A stretch of DNA of 43,889 nucleotides, taken from NCBI GenBank assembly GCA_017474765.1, contig JAFVGW010000028.1:1-43889 (forward strand), written 5' to 3'. Under the pieces are notes generated by a model. The model saw nothing but the letters and a program-made list of their open reading frames with translations, did no database searches and was not told the DNA's origin. Origin of the DNA: Salinivirgaceae bacterium. Lineage in GTDB: Bacteria; Bacteroidota; Bacteroidia; Bacteroidales; SZUA-534. Positions within the stretch are counted from its first letter, which is position 1. Every line of letters starts with the position of its first letter. Position numbers and translations under genes: made by a program. This document shows, piece by piece, positions 41,354-43,889 of the stretch.

Positions 41354-43303
41354 TTACCATCCTGGATTCTGTTTAAACTCTGGATAGAGATAAACGTCAT
41401 CGTCAGGGAATGGGAACCAATAGTGCTTTGTACCAAAATTACGGGTAAGAATAACCTCTTTGCGGTAGTTTGCAACTTTTGCCTCACGCGGGTCGTTGTT
41501 CTTGAAGAAATCCAAATCCTCCAAACGGTCAAACTCCTGACGGAACTTGGTGTTGTAAGGATACTCGGTCAAGAGCAGCCAGCGTTGCAGGTCGCAGAAG
41601 CGGAAGCCCTCGAACGAAAGCTCCACAGCACGCTCACGGCGAATCTCGTCAATAAACTTATTCTTTTCTGACGTATATTTCACTGCCACATGGCCGCAAC
41701 CGCAACGGTCGCGAATAACATTCACAGCTTCCTCTGCTGTTTTTGAGAACGACGAAGCGGAATATTCAGAACCTCCGACAGCGGCGCAAGCCTCGGCATA
41801 CATCAGATAGACATCGGCCAGACGCATATATGGAAGATATGTGTGAGTGTTTTTATTCCAATCATACCCCTTGTCAACAATGTTGCAAGTGTGCGGCACA
41901 AGTTTCTGAATGAAATAGCCGGTCTGGCTGCCGTTTGCAACCGGACGCATATTACCACCAGTAAACAACTCGCAGTAACGATAAGCTTCCTTATCACTTG
42001 TTGCACCATTAAGATACTTGAAACCATCGAAAACAATATCGTGATAGAAACGAGGGTCACGGTTGTTGAACGGATGCTCTGGATCGAAACCAGAAGCAGG
42101 GTCGTCAATCGGAAGTCCGTTGGCCATACCGTACATTTCAACCAAGTTGGCTGTTGGCTGATGAATCACATTATCGTGCTCAACCAAACCTGCCACTTTA
42201 GGTCCGAACACCTTTGTTGTATTCCAGTTGGAGCTGTTCCAATCAGATGACGGGCCACGCATAATGGCCTCGGTAGAGCCTGGTATAGTATGCCCCGACA
42301 CTTGTGTACAAAACAAGTCAGAAAAACTGTTGTTCTTCGCCTCGTTTGTAGGAGTATGGTTGTAAATATCGTCATACTCGAATTTAACAAGAGCGTACGG
42401 AGTTTTCCCGTCTTCAACAAGCTGAAGCACTTCACCCAAACTCTCAGCCGATTTTTGGCAGTATGCATCATCATAATCGTAAGTTCTGCCGCTTGCAATG
42501 GCACCAAGTAATGGCGCGTTATCTTTCATGGCTTTCATAAGCGGACTGCCTGCCCACAAAAGGCATTTCCCTTTGTAGCTAAGCGCCATAATCTTGTTGG
42601 GGCGCAATTGGTTTTTGGTTTTTGTTTTTATACCAGTTTCAGTATCATCCCAATTAATAGGCAGTAAATCAGCAGCACGCTGGAAATCGCGGGCACAACT
42701 GTCGGCGCAATCCTGGAACGACAAACGCGGCAACTTTTCAACGTTGTTGGGGTCGAGTGTCTTATTGATATAAGGCAGACCTCCAAAATACTCCATCAAC
42801 TCAAAGTGCCACCAAGCACGGAAGAAATAACTTTGACCAAGAATAAGGTCTCTCTCTTCCTGAGTGCCATCCATCTCATCGATATGCTCGAGAGCCATAT
42901 TTGCCTGACGGATGCAGAACCAGGCGTGTCCCCACAACGAGTGGTCTTTCGGACCTTTACTTGCTGGATTGCTATTGTCCTTATAGAGCCAGTTGCCAGT
43001 CTGTCTCCAGGCACGGAAGTTTCCAAGGTCGGCCTGGTGAGTCATACGGTCGTCGGCCTCTGGGTTGAATATTTCATCGTCGCCCCAGTTCCACGACGGA
43101 CACCAGTTACATTTCTCTTTATCAGGAATACAGTTGATAATCAACTCAACAAAACCCTGATAGTTGGTGAAGTTTTTGAAGGCATCGGTTTCCGACACTG
43201 TCGTGTTGGGCTCACGGTCAAGGTAATCCTTGCACGATGTGAAGTTTACACATAATGCCAATCCTAACAACCCAACGAATAATATACTATTTATCTTTTT
43301 CAT
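41354..43303 (-). CDS. RagB/SusD-family nutrient-binding lipoprotein (second pair)
   Basis: This 649-residue protein has the lipobox NFTSC (Cys24) then KDYLDREPNTTVSETDAFKNF, a classic SusD N-terminus. The central QSYFFRAWWHFELMEYFGGLPYI and C-terminal ADVYLMYAEACAAVGG ... IRRERAVELSFEGFRFCDLQRWLLL complete the signature. It shares little sequence with the neighbouring SusD apart from family blocks, so the two pairs are not a recent duplication. It follows its SusC partner by 11 bp and is 40 bp before the next SusC. Confidence 0.95.
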   Translation of the reverse strand: MKKINSILFVGLLGLALCVNFTSCKDYLDREPNTTVSETDAFKNFTNYQGFVELIINCIPDKEKCNWCPSWNWGDDEIFNPEADDRMTHQADLGNFRAWRQTGNWLYKDNSNPASKGPKDHSLWGHAWFCIRQANMALEHIDEMDGTQEERDLILGQSYFFRAWWHFELMEYFGGLPYINKTLDPNNVEKLPRLSFQDCADSCARDFQRAADLLPINWDDTETGIKTKTKNQLRPNKIMALSYKGKCLLWAGSPLMKAMKDNAPLLGAIASGRTYDYDDAYCQKSAESLGEVLQLVEDGKTPYALVKFEYDDIYNHTPTNEAKNNSFSDLFCTQVSGHTIPGSTEAIMRGPSSDWNSSNWNTTKVFGPKVAGLVEHDNVIHQPTANLVEMYGMANGLPIDDPASGFDPEHPFNNRDPRFYHDIVFDGFKYLNGATSDKEAYRYCELFTGGNMRPVANGSQTGYFIQKLVPHTCNIVDKGYDWNKNTHTYLPYMRLADVYLMYAEACAAVGGSEYSASSFSKTAEEAVNVIRDRCGCGHVAVKYTSEKNKFIDEIRRERAVELSFEGFRFCDLQRWLLLTEYPYNTKFRQEFDRLEDLDFFKNNDPREAKVANYRKEVILTRNFGTKHYWFPFPDDDVYLYPEFKQNPGW

Positions 43304-43314
43304 CGGTTCAAGAA

Positions 43315-43889
43315 TTAGAGTGATATTTTAAGACCAATATTGAAACGTTTCACAGTCGGATAAGCTCCCAAATAACCGCCACCACCTAAGTTGGCCTCAC
43401 GGTCATCAGGCATCTTGGTCCACAACCAAAGGTTGTTGCCGTTGACAAACACCTTCAGGTATTTCAGACCTATATTCTTAATCCACTGACCTTCACGCCA
43501 CTCATAAGCCAACTCAACATTCTTCAGACGGATGTAAGAGCCGTCGAAGATGTATTGAGTTCCGTATGCGGGGAACTGTCCACCCTCCTTGCTCACCGGA
43601 GCAGTCATCCAGCGGTAGGTGGTAACATCGGCATTGGGGTTCTCCTTCGACCAAGTTTCACCCATATCGTAAACGGTGTTCAGTTTCTGACCGAAACTCT
43701 GCAACACAACGTCGCGCGTTACATTGCGAACGCCATAGAACTGGGCGAAACAGCTGAATCCCTTCCACTGAAATCCCAACATAGCATTGTATGTGTTCTG
43801 CGGAGTGCTGGTAAATCCGTATGGTGCGCTATCCTTGCTGTCGACAGTGCCGTCGCCGTTGAAGTCGACAATATAATAGTTACCAGGCA
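43315..43889 (-). CDS. SusC/RagA-family TonB-dependent transporter, C-terminal end only
   Basis: The frame is open to the right edge of the window, so about 190 C-terminal residues are present and the rest lies outside. A DFNGDGTVDSKD segment (Ca-binding-like, common just before the last strands of SusC) is followed by barrel strands YNAMLGFQWKGFSCFAQFYG, YIFDGSYIRLKNVELAYEW and KYLKVFVNGNNLWLWTK, and the terminal strand VKRFNIGLKISL. The gene partners the SusD gene 11 bp downstream and is the first visible gene of the operon. Confidence 0.92.
   Translation of the reverse strand, partial: PGNYYIVDFNGDGTVDSKDSAPYGFTSTPQNTYNAMLGFQWKGFSCFAQFYGVRNVTRDVVLQSFGQKLNTVYDMGETWSKENPNADVTTYRWMTAPVSKEGGQFPAYGTQYIFDGSYIRLKNVELAYEWREGQWIKNIGLKYLKVFVNGNNLWLWTKMPDDREANLGGGGYLGAYPTVKRFNIGLKISL

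Overview
The window is a chromosomal stretch of a Bacteroidota bacterium, most likely an uncultured Bacteroidales. The evidence is two tandem SusC/SusD pairs, three type IX secretion (T9SS) type A sorting domains or barrel partners, DUF4270, DUF4494 and DUF1735/DUF5627 proteins, and many promoters of the Bacteroidetes form (TTG, 19-21 nt, TAnnTTTG). The genus cannot be told from this sequence.

Layout. 1-3.9 kb: the end of a repeat-rich T9SS cargo protein with an outer-membrane barrel, then a nitroreductase/lipoprotein pair and a DUF4494 gene. 4.1-6.5 kb: an AT-rich minus-strand block with a strongly folded RNA, a membrane protein resembling phage abortive-infection (AbiC-type) proteins, and a T9SS surface protein carrying a perfect 126-bp duplication. 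6.7-10.5 kb: a secreted transglutaminase-like/beta-propeller gene broken by an in-frame TAA, and a beta-lactamase-family serine hydrolase. 10.7-16.4 kb: a type III restriction-modification operon (mod-res) and a PIN-toxin/antitoxin operon, the core of a small defence island. 16.4-19.3 kb: an MBL-fold hydrolase and a BatA/vWA membrane protein. 19.4-22.8 kb: five DNA repeats phased at exactly 33 bp leading into an AAA-ATPase/DUF4143 gene, then a two-gene lipoprotein and GIY-YIG nuclease operon. 22.9-34.8 kb: mostly housekeeping genes (gltX with tRNA-Glu, a UbiA prenyltransferase, YebC, an M16 peptidase, RNase HII, an OMP, DUF4270, Maf, a ModF-like ABC protein and uracil-DNA glycosylase). 34.9-43.9 kb: one long minus-strand nutrient-uptake operon, SusC(partial)-SusD-SusC-SusD-DUF1735/5627 lipoprotein.

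The parts least explained by known families are: the roughly 235-nt folded RNA ending in an intrinsic terminator just 29 nt before the AbiC-like gene; the 33-bp phased array that contains the promoter of the DUF4143 ATPase gene; a dispersed structured element of about 100 bp present twice (15304-15405 minus, 21160-21270 plus), each time beside defence-type cargo; the lipoprotein/GIY-YIG pair; and palindromic GTAG...CTAC elements, one of them inside the mod coding sequence. Functions are assigned from recognised motifs only. No database search or folding program was run.
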